A stretch of DNA of 64,000 bases from Auanema rhodensis (Eukaryota; Nematoda; Chromadorea; Rhabditida; Rhabditidae): assembly GCA_964057225.1 (NCBI GenBank), contig OZ059899.1, positions 11,780,001-11,844,000 on the forward strand. The letters are read 5' to 3'. Numbering within the stretch: position 1 is the first letter of the stretch; each line of letters begins with the position of its first letter. A program made the position numbers and the translations under genes. This document shows positions 26,652 to 42,658 of this stretch, in pieces. The notes under the pieces are model-generated. The model ran no database searches and was not told where the DNA came from. It saw nothing but the letters and a program-made list of their open reading frames with translations.

Positions 26652-28782
26652 TTAATAAAAGCCTGTCCGAGCAAGATGACCACAGTTTCTATACAGCAGG
26701 AACAACGTGAAGAGTTTTCCGCAAACTAAACTTGAGTTCATGATAGTTATGATAGCAGGGAAGAATTCGGATCCATGTAGTGATGGGAAGATATCGTAAA
26801 GGAAGGGAACAAACGATAAAATCTGAAAAAATACATAGTTTAAACTATAAATAGAAGAAACGACATACATGAGAGAGAATAAAGAACACGTTGATCAGCT
26901 TCAGGTTGCAGGAAATCTGCTGCCTTTGAATTGGCATGCTTTCATGACTACTGTAAACGATATATATATATATTGAAAACTCTTCTTTAAACAATATATA
27001 TTTACCTGAATAACTCCTGGCATTCATTATTTACTAATGGTAGTTTTTCACTTTCGATTAACTTAGTCAGCTTGTAATTACAGTAAGCTACTATGATGCA
27101 TGGAATAAGGATTACGGTAATAGCTTGATTGATGTTGAAAAAACGGACCACATCTCTTGAGAAGTAATCGCTAAGCTAAAAACAATTTTACCATTATTAT
27201 ATTTGAAATTGATGTAATACTATTAGTTTGGAGACCAATTTAGTTCCATTACATCTAAATGCTGTCATGAGTTCGTAAAGAACGAAATGATATGATGAAA
27301 TAGCAAATGACCAAGCAAAAACAGATGTTAAGAAGACGTTTCCATGCCAGCCAGGAGTAAAATACTGAAAGAGCAAGGAATAATATATATAAGTATTATA
27401 TTCTTTATTCTAAAATATTACTTTAATTAGAGATGATGAACGAGCTCGCAGATAGCATTCTGCACAAATTGCTACAGTCAGATAGACTTCAATAGCCGAA
27501 AATACATTTGACCAGGCATTTATAAAAATTTTTGAGTTGTGCATAAATCGTCTGAAAACAAAAACTGTTTTGAATAGAAAAAAATAACTATTAAGCCAGT
27601 TGTTGAATAAGCTGTTAAACCAAGTTGTATACAAAACTTGAAATTTGCAAACGCAAAAACAAAATATGAAGCTGAGAATTAAAGTAAATTATCTTACCGA
27701 CAGCTTTCGTTTTCGTAAAAAAATTGAAAAGTGACAAGTGACTGTGGTAACATGGTGAGAAGAAGACAAAAATCTGCAATTCCCAGTAGGAGAATAGTCC
27801 GTTGTGCCTGAAAAGAGGAAATTGAACATCATCTCAGTTTCCGTATAGTATCATCACCAAAATTTTTATTTTCACAGTTATCTCTCAAACTGTAAATCTG
27901 AAGGATGAGCATTATTACAGAATAAACTTTCCTTAATACTACAACAACGTAAAATACCCTTTACTGTAGTCTCTTCTTCTCTTTCACTCTCTCTCTCTCT
28001 CTCTTCTCCCTTTGTCTCTTTGTAACATATTTTCTTCTTTTTTCTCGCACTCTCTCTCTCCCGCCCAGTCTCTTTTTAATTCTCTATCTCTTAATAACTA
28101 AAAATAACTTTTTTCTTCTACACAAGGTACAAAAATAGAATAAAATATGCAAAAAACCAAGAGGATAAAAGGTTCTATCATAAATTGCTTTCTGTAATTT
28201 TTGATCAGATCCTATTCCAAAAATAAGAAAAATTAGAAATATAATTTTGGGATGAAAGAAGATTTTGAAAGACTTTCCCGACTTTGATAAAACGGTAATT
28301 TTGCCGTTTCATGGATATGGACTAATATGGACTAATGGTGCTAATGCAAGAAAGTTTCTCTCGTGACCATAGAAACCTTATCATGGTCTAAGCTTATATC
28401 TGGTAGAAAGGTGACGTCAGAAAGCGTCTGTGTTGAAAGTAAATAGGCACTGTGAAGAGGGGGAGGAGAAGGAGTAGGACAATGCTGATGTAGAAGATAT
28501 TTCAATATTTGAAATAGAATAATATTTGGAAATGTAATAGCTACTATGACAATAGTTTTGTGTTTAATATTGTCATTTGATTTCAAGTTTTAAAGTTTTA
28601 AAAAATTAAATTAAAAAAAAAAAGTTACGAACAATGATGTTATATCGCCGACAAATGAGATCCTTGATTGCATAATAAGCCATGACGAATAGTGAGATCA
28701 TTTGTCCAGGAAATACATAATGTTGAAGTGGAATATCCACATTTGAGTTGATCATAGGACCTCGGATACATTCTTCATTCAT
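26652..28782 (-). CDS. Rhodopsin-like seven-transmembrane receptor (nematode orphan peptide-receptor type)
   Basis: Seven exons in phase: 28782-28633, 27807-27698, 27551-27422, 27364-27221, 27175-27006, 26950-26869, 26822-26652, giving about 318 residues. Visible helices include LLLGIADFCLLLTMLPQS (TM2), NVFSAIEVYLTVAICAECYL with ECYLRAR in the DRY position (TM3), NVFLTSVFAWSFAISSYHF (TM4), NQAITVILIPCIIVAYCNYK (TM5) and INVFFILSH/ILSFVPFLYDIF (TM6). The cytoplasmic tail is short. The family is rhodopsin-like; the ligand cannot be told from sequence, and small peptides are usual for this type in nematodes. The first intron is long (about 0.8 kb) and uses a weak GTTCGT donor, so exon 1 is the least certain part. 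Confidence 0.8.
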
Positions 28783-29289
28783 CGTATTTGTAGTCTTTTA
28801 TGGTGTTTGGCTCTTGTTTATTAGTTTTTTTCTGAAAAAAAATGAAATAAAAACATATACAATCATTAGAAATTGATTGATATAATTGGAGAACATAAAG
28901 ATAGTTATTAAAGAAAAAAAAGAAAAGTTTTAAGTCAGTATGAGCTTGAAAAGCCTTAGCATGACGAATATTTGGAGATAAGACAATGCGACAAAACTTT
29001 GAAATTTGAATGAAGAGGAAGGCTTGGATGTATCTAAGCTTGATAAACTCTACATGGTTGAGCTGATATCGCAATGAGAAGAATATGCAGAGAAAGATTA
29101 AAACTAATATCAATGGTATTCATAGGAGGAAGAAGCTTGAATGGCAAAAAAAGAAAAAAATTAAAAGACAGAGAAAACTAAAAAGAATATAAAAAATGAA
29201 ATAACCATATGTAATAGAGGAATAGTTAAGATAAAAAGATAAAAAGAGAGGTAAAGATGAAAGAGCTCTCGACGTTTCTTTGAATGAAA

Positions 29290-29323
29290 GGCGGAGACAA
29301 AACCATCATTGGTTAGCTCCGCC
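29290..29323. repeat. GC-rich inverted repeat (hairpin) upstream of the GPCR gene
   Basis: GGCGGAG and CTCCGCC arms enclose a second inner pair (AACCA with TGGTT) around a 3-nt centre, giving a compact stem with a small internal bulge. It lies about 500 bp upstream of the receptor start codon in otherwise AT-rich DNA. Confidence 0.6.
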
Positions 29324-29634
29324 CATTTGATTCGGAGAAAGAGAGCAGAGGAAGCGTAGAATAGAGACAGAGGAGGTATGAGTTAGAATGCGAAATGAAC
29401 ATAAGATCAGGAGATAGATATAAAGGAAGACAGAGAGATAGAAAGAGAGAGAGAAAACGAGGTAGAAAAAGAGAGAGAAAGGGATTAGCAAATAAGTGAC
29501 TAATTAAGATTGTCATCACTCTTTTTAAGTCAGAAAAGAGAAATTATTCCTCAAACTACAGTATCATGTTCACGATTTCAACTTCCGATGACAACGAAAT
29601 AAGGTTTGGTAGACCAACTTGGGTTGACGACGTG

Positions 29635-29940
29635 TTATGCGATGACATCATGAGCGTCGGAATTCATGCAGGTGACGGAATCTTCAAAACGCAAAATGTC
29701 AGAATTCAAGAAATAGAGGAAGAAGAATGTGTCAGAGATATGTACTATTCGCTTTGCCAATAAATTACTTGGAGATGATAGTCGAAAAGTTCTACAATGA
29801 CTCAGATCATCGAGAAATTCCCGCAACAGGACAAGTTCTAGATGAGCTTGAACTGATGTTCTAGCTGCTTCAATAATATCTCCAGTCTGTCTTTGTCTCT
29901 CATCTCCAACCGTTGTTTCAAGATGATGTTTACTACATTC
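29635..29940 (-). other. Unassigned coding-like open stretch
   Basis: About 100 codons are open on the - strand from about 29940 down to 29635. The inferred product has amphipathic-helix character, for example RQRQTGDIIEAARTSVQAHL followed by ELVLLREFLDDLSHCRTF, and does not look like low-complexity translation. It may be one exon of an unrecognised gene, with splice sites unknown. A 65-codon + strand frame (29566-29763) overlaps its 3' end; I cannot say which strand, if either, is coding. Confidence 0.3.
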
Positions 29941-32900
29941 AGTTCATATCTTCAACTTTTGAAGGTTGAATCATATATTCTTAGTTTGGTTAATATCAAA
30001 TGAAAAGGATGTCTCAAATGACGACAGAATCATTTTATGTTTTACGTTACGCTAGAAACTTTTTAAGAAAATATAAATTAACTTTTACACAAACAAATTA
30101 CAAAAAAAATGTCAAAATCTGGTGTATCGTGTAAGGAAGTATTTCATCTTCGAAGCTTTCCATACTTTTATGCAATGAACCTTTCTTCTCTCTTGCATCC
30201 AATGTACATTAAATCTCTCAGAACTAACCCCATCCCCGCCGATCTCTCTCATTCTCACGCATTCCCTCTTTCTCTTTCCTCTTTTTCTCTTTTTCTCTCT
30301 TAATCTACATTAACTTCCATAGTGAATCTGTACAATTACGAACATTAACTCATGAGAAAAGGGCAGAAAAAGCCAAATAAGACAAAAATGATGGAAAAAA
30401 CCCGTTTCGGATAGGCGAGGTCATCACTTGTCAGTTATATTGCCATATAGGAAGAAGCCTAACGAAAAGCAACATTGTTTTCCATCACCTATACTTGGTT
30501 GAATGCTCCCTAACCTTTTCCGATAAGAAACAGATACACACACATATACACGTTCAACACTAGTAGTACAAAATGAAAGAAGATGGAACTTTAAGGAAAA
30601 AAAAGAGAGAAACCAGAATGAGAAGCAGGCAAGCATAACAGTATTGAAAGAAAAAAAAGAAGAAGAATAAAAAGAAAATAGAAAGAATAATTTCTTTTAA
30701 TTAAGAAAAAATTAATAAATTTCTGTGAAAAACAATGTAAAGTTAAGAGTATAGTGACGATGATGATGATGGTGATGGTGGTGATGATGAAGATGATGGG
30801 TACACACATTCACATAACGGAAGCTGTTTCTTCGTCTGCCAATCTAATATTACAGACTATTCTCAACCTTATTTATCAAAAAAATAAAGACCAAAAATAA
30901 AAAAAATAAAAATGAAAACAAAAAAGAATGAAAAGGTGAAAAAAGCAATTTGACTGCGAAAAATGAGAAAAGAATGTCGTCTAAAGAGCAAAGAGTAGAG
31001 GAGATTTTAAAAATTGTTTTTCTTTCTTATCTCATTATCATGCTCTCAGCTCATTCATTCATTCAGTAATTTTTGAAAAATACAGATTGGATTATAAGAA
31101 CATGTGATGAGAAATAAAGAATTTCGAGATGCGTAGGTGTTTTTTGTATAAAAATTATTATGATTATTCAATAATTCTCATTTATATAAATTTTGATGAA
31201 CTCAAATTATTTATATTATTAATTTATTAATAAATAAATAGTTTAACATTAGATTTAATTCTAAAAAAAGCTATATGAAAGATAATAAATATAATGAAGA
31301 TGTCTATTAACTATATGTATACATATAAGTTAAGCTGGTTAAGGTTCAGGGATATGATTTCATGTCCACCAGGTGGTCTCTGATCAAAAAGAAAGCGAAA
31401 TTATAGTCGAAACACCATTGGAACTGCTTTTGGAAATCTAACAGCACTCACTACTATCTCTCTCTTTCTCTCTCTTAGTTATATAATCAAAAAGTTGTTG
31501 TTTTGATAGTTTCTGTCTTTGATTTTCAGTATTTCTAGGGGAAAAGAGAGAGAGAAAGAGAGAGAGAAAAGGAGAAAGATAGAGGGAGAGAGAGAAAAAG
31601 AGAGGGAGAGAGGGAGGGAGAGAAAGAGATTGACAGAAAGAGAGGGTGGAGTGGGAGGGGGCGACGGGGTTTGAATACGAGAACATGGTACATGAGCTGA
31701 TGGAAATAAATGATATGAGGTGGATAAACGAAAAAAATGTTAAAATGAAAAGAATATTAAAAGGAATTACGATGAAGGATGAAGTGAAAGATATTTTAGT
31801 ATTGGTTTTAAGGTGCTATCGGAAAAAAGATAAAAGTGATAAGCGGATGATGATGACATTATTGCAGCTCATGATTTTGAATCATGATGTTGCAAGAGAA
31901 CTCTATGAATAGAAAAGAAGAGTTGTTGGAACATTATGAAGTTGATGCTGATCATAACAGTCTTCATCAACATTCACTCTAGTAGACAGGCTGCTAATGA
32001 CATGCTTGTCTGACCATATGTATATGAGTAGTTGCAACATAGTAGTTCAATGAAACAACGGCAACACGAGCAAGAAGGAGACGAAGCATCAGCATCAGCA
32101 GCAGCAGCATTAGCATCAACATCATCATTGTTTAAAAAAAGAATTTGTTCTGTTTTTGTGAATAAAGAAGTGATTGTATACATATAGTAAGCATGCGGAG
32201 GTGGGAGGATGAAATTATAGTTTTCAGATAGTTAAGAGAAAAAAGAGAAAAAGATCTCGACGTACTGCAATGACTTCTCTCAGGGTCATGCTATATGCAG
32301 GTACTGAGTATGTCGTCTTCTACATCGTCTTCATTCGCAAATAGGTCAGCCTATTCCAATTAATGTTCTGTTTCTAAATTTTAGTTAAAAGCCAGAAGAT
32401 AGATGAAGGAAGAGGACAACAGAATCCAATGTTCGCGAATAATACTACTACGCTTTGAACATACAATATCTATATGTATGAACTAGACATTCTGCTCCTC
32501 GAAAACGTTTAAAAGAGATCAAGCTGACGCCGAAAATGTATTTTGATGAGGATTTTTGGGAGGATTTGAGAGAAAAGACATTTACGAATTTCTTTTTTTT
32601 GTCTCTCTTTCAATTCACAATTGTTTTAATTCGAATGTTGTCTTTCATCCGTCACCATTCGAGGTTCTGGTTATGTGTTCTCAATTAAGCTCAAACCATA
32701 AATCTTTTTTTTGTTTGGATAAGACGATAAGAAGAGAAATGATGTAGTATGAGAACACATGTGATGCATAGAATTTGAAGGAAGGAAAGGAGGCGTAGGG
32801 GGTGAGGAGGTGGAAACTAGGAAGGAAGCGGACAAAAGTTATTGAAACATACATATATACATACACATATATGAATATGTGTGGGTGAGATAAATTGGAA

Positions 32901-35900
32901 ATTAAGATGTATGAAGCATTGAGGATGATTCCACATGTTGGAAGTCTTTGTGTTAAGCCGCTTAATGATCTTCTGTTTTTCATTATGTATACTTAGTAGG
33001 GAGGGAGCAAAGAGGGGATCAAGATTTCAGATAGAAGATCAGTTTCGTTTTTGTTTAGAGCATATATAAGATTTGGAATAGGATTTTATGTACGTAAAAA
33101 GCGGTTAGTCTTCTTGTTAAAGCCATCAATTTATCGTCAAGGCTATATAATCTGAAAAGAGGGGGGGAGAGATGACTGAAAGAGTGAACAATAAAGAGAG
33201 AATGAGAGAAAAAGAGACAAAACAAAATATCTGAGGTATAATAAGAATGAAAAAATAGCGATTAGCAAAAAACAAAAGCGTATACTGGTAATCGGTTGAG
33301 CTGACTTGAGCTGTTTTGAGTCAGCTCGGATTTGAACTAATTTTTTGCCTAAATTTGCGTATCTCATTAACGAAGAGCATGAATGTAGTTGGAGATGAAA
33401 TATACATCTTGCACCGAGCTTCAGAAAAGAACAACACCAAGTCGAAGGGAGTGGGAAGCCGGAAAGCTGTAGCGGAAGGCGACGATGATGAAGCTGACAC
33501 CGATAGTCGCTGAATGTCCTGCAACGATGAGAAGCGAGTCTGTCAAAGAACATCAGTCATGATGTCAGCCAAATTAGCTTCAAGTGGTAGAAACACTCGT
33601 CGTCAGCTTGTTTGTCGACTGTAATAACTGTATTTCAAAACGAACAGTTTCACTTTTTTTTGAACATCCTATCTACATCTGATCTTGTTCTTCTTTTCCA
33701 TCTTTCTCGTGTTAATCCCTCCCTGGCCTCTCAACTTTGAAAGGCATGATGATAAGGTTGTCGTCGGAAGGTGTGACGACGACAAGAGATTGTATGACGT
33801 TAATGACAAGCTGTCGCCAAAAAGTACGTCTAGAAAAACGGTCGGTGGTTGAGCGCTTTTAGAGAAAACTCGTTAATGAAATCGTTCGTCAACATATAGA
33901 TCAATCCTAGAAGCTACAACATATGGGCGAAGTAGGAATAAAAGAATTCAAAATCTTCAGAATCCTAAAAGCATGGAGCGATAACTCGTGAAAATCAATG
34001 AAGAAGTGGAACTTTGAGTATTACACGTGATTATTAAACAATCCTGAGTCATATCTTCTTATGATTTCGCAAAAAAGATAAATGATTGTAAAGTTCTTCG
34101 TTGAAGTTTCCAAATGAATTTTCGCCTTCAACATTCCTTAAATACGCGATGATTAAGCGAACAATAAAAGGAAATAACAATAAAATAATATGATTATAAT
34201 ATAGAAATGATGAAAATATATAGAGAAAGGAAGAGTAGTAACCAGCTTCAAAACACTTTATCTCATACTATTAATGGAATGCTGCCAAAAAAGTCATGTT
34301 ATTCATCTTAAGTGGAATAAAAATAAAAAAGAAAAATAGATGCATACGTAATCGTTTTTTTGATATTTCAAAAGGTTATCAACAGATATGACGCTTATAA
34401 AGGATAGCCTGAAGATCGGGAGATTTAAAAGAGATAGGATTCTGGATATCTACGTAACAGCTTACCAGCAACACATCAAAAGTCAGAATATAATTTGTTA
34501 ATTTAGTTCAAATAAAATATAAAATATATTCTTTAAGATTCATAGGTTGTTGACAGATTGGTAAAGCTATATACACCCACTCGTAACTTCAGCATAATGT
34601 CAAGCTCATTAGCATACCAATCTATAATTAGAAGACGACGACAACGACGATGGCAACTTCACAAAACGTCTCCCAACAATCTTGAGTCTTTCTATGAATT
34701 TTGGGATATATTCATTTCATCCAATGAAACGACGAGACAAATAAAGGGGGGAGGAAAACAGGGACAAACTTTTAAAATTGAAGGTCGATGCATGAAAAAG
34801 CTACGAAGAATGTAAGAAATGAGACGAAGACGATACGATGATGATGATGATGTTTGGAAGAGGTGAAAATCAAAGACAGGCTAATGGAGGCTACAAGTTT
34901 AAGCAATCAAAGAGTAAACTAAATTTTCTAAGTTTTGTTACATGTGATCAATTCTCAATTCTCCAGCTTCTGAGATAGAGGAGACCGGATTTTCCAATTC
35001 CCATTAAGAATTTTATGTCAACGTTGTTTTAAACTAATAATAGTTACATCCAAATAAATCAGAGATATCATAGCCAGAATTTTATAATAAGTTTCTGATC
35101 TTAAGTCATAGATGTATTAGATTTCCGGCTTTCTCATACCTTGTGTCACCAAAACATTTTGTTTCCCATAACCAGAAATTAATGAGAACACAGATCACAA
35201 ACGAAATGTTCTAATTTATAATTTCAAAGTAATAATTATGATAATTGCAATAAGTTAATTGATGATCAAAGAAACTTTGTGTTATAGTGCCGTATTTATG
35301 ATAATTAAATAATATATATATATATTAGAATTAAATATTAATAACTATGAACATTTCCCTTACAAACTTCTCTGCCCTGCCACATTTTTGAATGAACATT
35401 TAAAATAAAAATCAGTAAAAACATTTGACTATATCGAATTGATTGTAGAACAAACACAAATGATAATCATTTTCATTTTGTCAACAGTGAGACAGACATA
35501 TTGATATGGTCGTCATAATTCTGAATCAAAATCAATTCAATTATTCCTACTCACCTCCCTATCTGCACAAAAAAAACCAGCCCAATAGCTAGTCAACACT
35601 TGTAATCTTGAGTTAAGACTATTCTCCCCAAACTATTCTCATAGCATGTGAGAAAAAGAAAGAAAAAAAAAGAAAATTCATATTTACAAAACGTTTTCAA
35701 AGGCATTTTGGAAGCTGTACAAACCTAATTTTTTCAGTATCATAAAAAGAAAAGATAAATGTTATCATTATCTTCATTACATCATACTTATGGAAATAAA
35801 ATAATCAATTGCAATCAAATGAACTAAAGTTTAAACTAAAATCTTTATAAGTTCAAATTCTTTATTAAGTTCACATGTGCTCTAAACAACATGAAATATT

Positions 35901-36743
35901 ATTATTATTATTATTATTATTGTAAATATCTTCTTTTCATACAAAGTGATAATCCTGATTTGGCTACAAATTTCTTTAATAAATTATAATTTCAAACAAA
36001 AATAATGTTTGTATTTGAAAAGTAAATTAACATATTGGCCTAACTCCTCTACGTGTACTTTAGAAAGTTCACGTACTACAATACAACGTCAATATCAAAT
36101 GAGTATACCAATTCATTTTCTCTTGCTAAGCGATAATTTGCCTTTTGTCTATCCAACAATTCCGTTTTGTATAGCCCTTGTAGAAAAATAAAATAAAACC
36201 ATTGAAAGCTTATTTTACAAAATAAGAAAGTGACATACAATCGTTTAAAAATGTACTTTGTACACAGCAGCGAGAGGTTTGTTCAAACAAGTCATACCGA
36301 AGATTTATTTCTCGTACTTTTGTATTTTGTACCCAAAAATTATAGAATAAAATGTTGTGCATATGTTTGGTATATGAGGAATTCTTTCAATATATAATAT
36401 ATGTATATATATATATTATTATTTTTTTTGCAAAACTGTGGTTTGCATTTCTTACTCGCATAAACTATATAAAAAGTAGACTTTTACGACTGAAACCTGA
36501 ATCATGAAGAAATGACTAATAGTTAAGCAGCTTTATATTTATTGAAGAAGATAATAAATATTTTTACAAAAACGTTTTGGAAAGAAGTGGCTTACAAAGT
36601 TTATAAAGTATATATATATATATATATATGCTGTATAGGTGAATATGCTTTTCGGATATAGGATTATGCGATCAGAATGTTTTCGGAGCTGATCTATAAA
36701 GTTGAACGAAATATCTTTGGGATAAACTTTATCTTTTACCTGT

Positions 36744-36926
36744 TTACTTTCCGCAAGGTCCTGGGCAATTTGGTTGTCCACAGCATCCTCCAGCAGATCC
36801 TCCGAGACAAGCCAAGGTTGGAGCAGTATTAAGAACCAAGATACAAACGAAGAGAAGGAACTGAAATTCCACATATAGTCTTTGGAGAACGAAATGAATT
36901 ATTACCAGACGAAGGTAGGCAAGCAT
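36744..36926 (-). CDS. Tiny secreted cysteine-rich peptide precursor
   Basis: Two exons, 36926-36906 and 36860-36744, split by a 45-nt GTAATA...TTTCAG intron, encode 45 residues. The first 24 form a clear signal peptide (hydrophobic FLLFVCILVL core, cleavage expected after TLA). The remaining 21 residues are glycine-rich with five cysteines, including an adjacent Cys-Cys pair, and end in Pro-Cys-Gly-Lys. The final Gly-Lys would suit carboxypeptidase trimming and C-terminal amidation (inference). The function is unknown; nematode antimicrobial, neuropeptide-like or other secreted small peptides are all possible. A TATA-like element lies about 50 bp upstream. Not a recognised toxin family. Confidence 0.65.
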   Translation of the reverse strand: MLAYLRLVIIHFVLQRLYVEFQFLLFVCILVLNTAPTLACLGGSAGGCCGQPNCPGPCGK

Positions 36927-36972
36927 GGTGAGAAGTCAGTCGAGTGATGGCTAACTCTGGGATTCGCTCTCC

Positions 36973-36981
36973 TTATATCCT
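36973..36981 (-). promoter_or_regulatory. TATA-like element of the cysteine-rich peptide gene
   Basis: On the - strand the sequence reads GGATATAAGG, about 47-55 bp upstream of the ATG at 36926, in a distinctly less AT-rich stretch. Just upstream (36985-37018) are paired ACCGG/CCGGT blocks that could be factor-binding sites. Confidence 0.45.
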
Positions 36982-37285
36982 CAGCTAACCGGACACGAGC
37001 GGTTACCTACCGGTAAGCAATATCCTAGATCGTTCCACATCAGTAGGCTTAAGGAGGCTGTAAGAAGCTATTGTGGAAACTTGCCTCCAACTGTGAACGT
37101 TGCAATCTTATTACCTCGTGCTACTCAAACAGGTTTCATAAACTATTCTCAAATTATTCGCACCACAGTAAGACATCTTCTGAATATCGCATGATTAAAC
37201 AATGTGGATTGGGCTAAAACTCGTAGATTGGACAGAATAATATATTCAACTAACAGCAGGTCATTGAATCTCAAACTCAAAAAAA

Positions 37286-37390
37286 GTCTCATTTCTGGTC
37301 GTTGAATATCTTAGCCAGATGTCTCATTCCTCGGCTTTGAATGTCCTCACTTAATGTCTCATTTCTGGACATTGCTGACCCATTAAAATG
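37286..37390. repeat. Three-copy 35-bp tandem repeat
   Basis: GTCTCATT(T/C)CT begins at 37286, 37321 and 37356, a strict 35-bp period. The first two units share the pattern ...TTGAAT(A/G)TC... and the third diverges in its second half. It lies 150 bp downstream of the icd-2 stop and upstream of the cysteine-rich peptide gene. Confidence 0.75.
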
Positions 37391-37547
37391 TTATAGTTCA
37401 ATGTGTTGTAATATTCAAATTCATGGAAAAATTACTTTTATAAAAAAAGTGAACAATTAAAAAACGTCAACTTCATAAAAACAACTTATTTCATCATTTA
37501 TCATCTCAGAGATAACAAAAACAGAGAACAACTGAGGATCAAACAGA

Positions 37548-38245
<698 letters not shown>

Positions 38246-38613
38246 GTTGAGAACCCTATCAAATTGCAATTTACAAAAAAATTCAATATTCAAGACATAG
38301 ATAATCACTGCGGAATCAACCGCACATTGACAAAATTAAAAATGTTTAAAAAAGATTGACGATTCACTATTATACAATTATTAAAAAAATTGGATAAGTC
38401 TCTAATCAGCCCAGCAATGAGACCTCTGAACAAGCTGTACAACAAAATGTGCTAGTTAATGTATACATACTGGTAAGTATCAAAGCATAAAAATAAAACT
38501 AGTCACAACCAAATTTGAAAGCAAGTCCAAGAATAAATTCTAGGGATAGCATACAAGTTTACAAGTACTTACACTAAATCATGAATAAATAGATATCACA
38601 GTAAGAAATCACA
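38246..38613. other. Spacer between wwp-1 and icd-2
   Basis: About 370 bp holding the 3' UTR of wwp-1 and the promoter side of icd-2, both on the - strand. No further element is recognised. Confidence 0.6.
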
Positions 38614-41409
<2,796 letters not shown>

Positions 41410-41916
41410 CAACCTACAACCTGAAATTACATAGATTAAGACTTTCACATGTATGTGAATTATAAGGATTTATAAAAACGATAAATTAATTCTGGCATGA
41501 ACAAAATGTGCTAACTGTTTCGACGTATATGATACAAAAATAATATAAAAAAATAAACAAAAATTAAAAGCAAGGGAAAAAATATTTCTCGAAATTAAAC
41601 AAAGAAGAAATCTATAGTGATCTATGAATTATCGTAATTTTCGTCATCAACCATTCCACACAAACACTAACATGAACATCTAACTGAGAATGCGCCAAAA
41701 TTTTCACATCGGGGCGCGCTTCAGACAGAAAGTGGTATTATTGCATACATGCAAAACTGGAGTAATATTCATATCCGGATTTTATTGTTATGATTTCTGA
41801 TCGATTTACAAAAATAACTTTGTCCTTGCTAGATCTGATAGTTCATGAGAAAGAATAAACAGAAGTTAAGTTAAAATTTATACAAAATATTTATAAGCAT
41901 AGGGGAAAAAATCACA

Positions 41917-42658
41917 TCATTCATGTTTTCTTTTATTTGAGTTCAGTTTGTCGCCTTGAACCCATGCCACAATTTCTTTACGCCATATTAAAATATCTTC
42001 AAAGAGCTCCTTCTCCAAACAGTCAAACTTATCAAGCTTATTGTGTCCTTGTAATCCTTTCGAAACAACATCTTCAAGAAAATAAATTCAGGAAAGGAAG
42101 AGAGAAGAAACTTTCATACCGCCTATTCTTTGAACAAGAGTTTGGAGCAAACATTCCGATAACGCCCGACCGTCTTCCTTATCCAATAAATCGGCAAGAT
42201 GCATACCAACATAATAAAAATACTAAATCAAAGATTACAAATAAGAAAGAAAAACGAAGTTGCCTGTTGTAAGCGTTCCAAGTTAGCTGAACGAGCATTT
42301 GATAAGAGAACAGTTTGAACGGCAGAATTATAAGCTTTTGGCAAGTTGATCTAAAAAAATTTAACAAAGATGCCAATTTTGTATGACCTCACTTGACAAT
42401 GCTCTTTAATCGTTCTTAGCATCCAAAGAGGAACTTCAGCTTTATATCCTTTGGCGTCAATCTCAACATTTTCTTTCAAACCAATCAAAGGGAAAAATTC
42501 TAGATGTTATTTTATAAATTACACGATAAATTAGATGACTTATACATACCTTTATCGATGGTGCTTAAAATAGTACAAGGAATATTAGTATGTTGAGCTA
42601 AAATATCATCCAAATCGTAATATTTGGATTGAACAATAAAATCATCGTTAGAACTCAT
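41917..42658 (-). CDS. psf-3: GINS complex subunit 3 (PSF3)
   Basis: Component of the SLD5-PSF1-PSF2-PSF3 GINS complex, part of the CMG replicative helicase. Starts at 42658. The N terminus YYDLDDILAQHTNIPCTIL matches the YYDIDDILA...VPC signature of PSF3; KAEVPLWMLRTIKEHCQ, INLPKAYN and YFYYVGMHLADLL follow, then LLQTLVQRIG and a C-terminal helix LDKFDCLEKELFEDIL. The intron at 42223-42263 (41 nt) appears to be GC-AG: the frame stops without it and splicing joins LERLQQ to YFYYVG. The product is close to the expected size (about 190 residues). About 0.5 kb upstream of wwp-1 on the same strand. Confidence 0.85.
42223..42263 (-). other. GC-AG intron in psf-3
   Basis: On the - strand the donor is CAG|GCAAC and the acceptor is TTTAG|TAT. 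Reading through meets a stop in frame, whereas removal restores the conserved YFYYVG...LADLL segment. Confidence 0.75.

Larger units (their letters stand above)
28783..36743. other. Large gene-poor region upstream of the GPCR
   Basis: Nearly 8 kb without a gene I can defend. It holds GA-rich tracts (31540-31640 and others), GAT/GGT triplet repeats at about 30755-30800, CAT/CAG-type triplets at about 32080-32130, an (ATT)n run at 35899-35923, a GC-rich hairpin at 29290-29323 and one coding-like stretch at 29635-29940. A patch at 33300-33560, less AT-rich, has overlapping open frames on both strands but no conserved motif. The region probably includes the promoter of the - strand receptor gene. 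Confidence 0.5.

Noticed and set aside
31438-31912. Overlapping frames on both strands near 31.4-31.9 kb
   Set aside because: The - strand frame is GA-tract translation; the + strand one is Met/Lys-rich with no motif or good splice sites.
33143-33553. 136-codon - strand frame and overlapping frames in a less AT-rich patch
   Set aside because: Several frames are open at once and none shows a recognisable domain; a short hydrophobic stretch in one frame was not enough to call a receptor exon.
36539-36874. 111-codon - strand frame
   Set aside because: It reads through the intron and alternative frame of the two-exon secreted peptide gene; the spliced model gives a clean signal peptide instead.
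37286-37390. Considered as a CRISPR-like array
   Set aside because: Only three imperfect 35-bp units without unique spacers, in a nematode genome; it is a tandem repeat.
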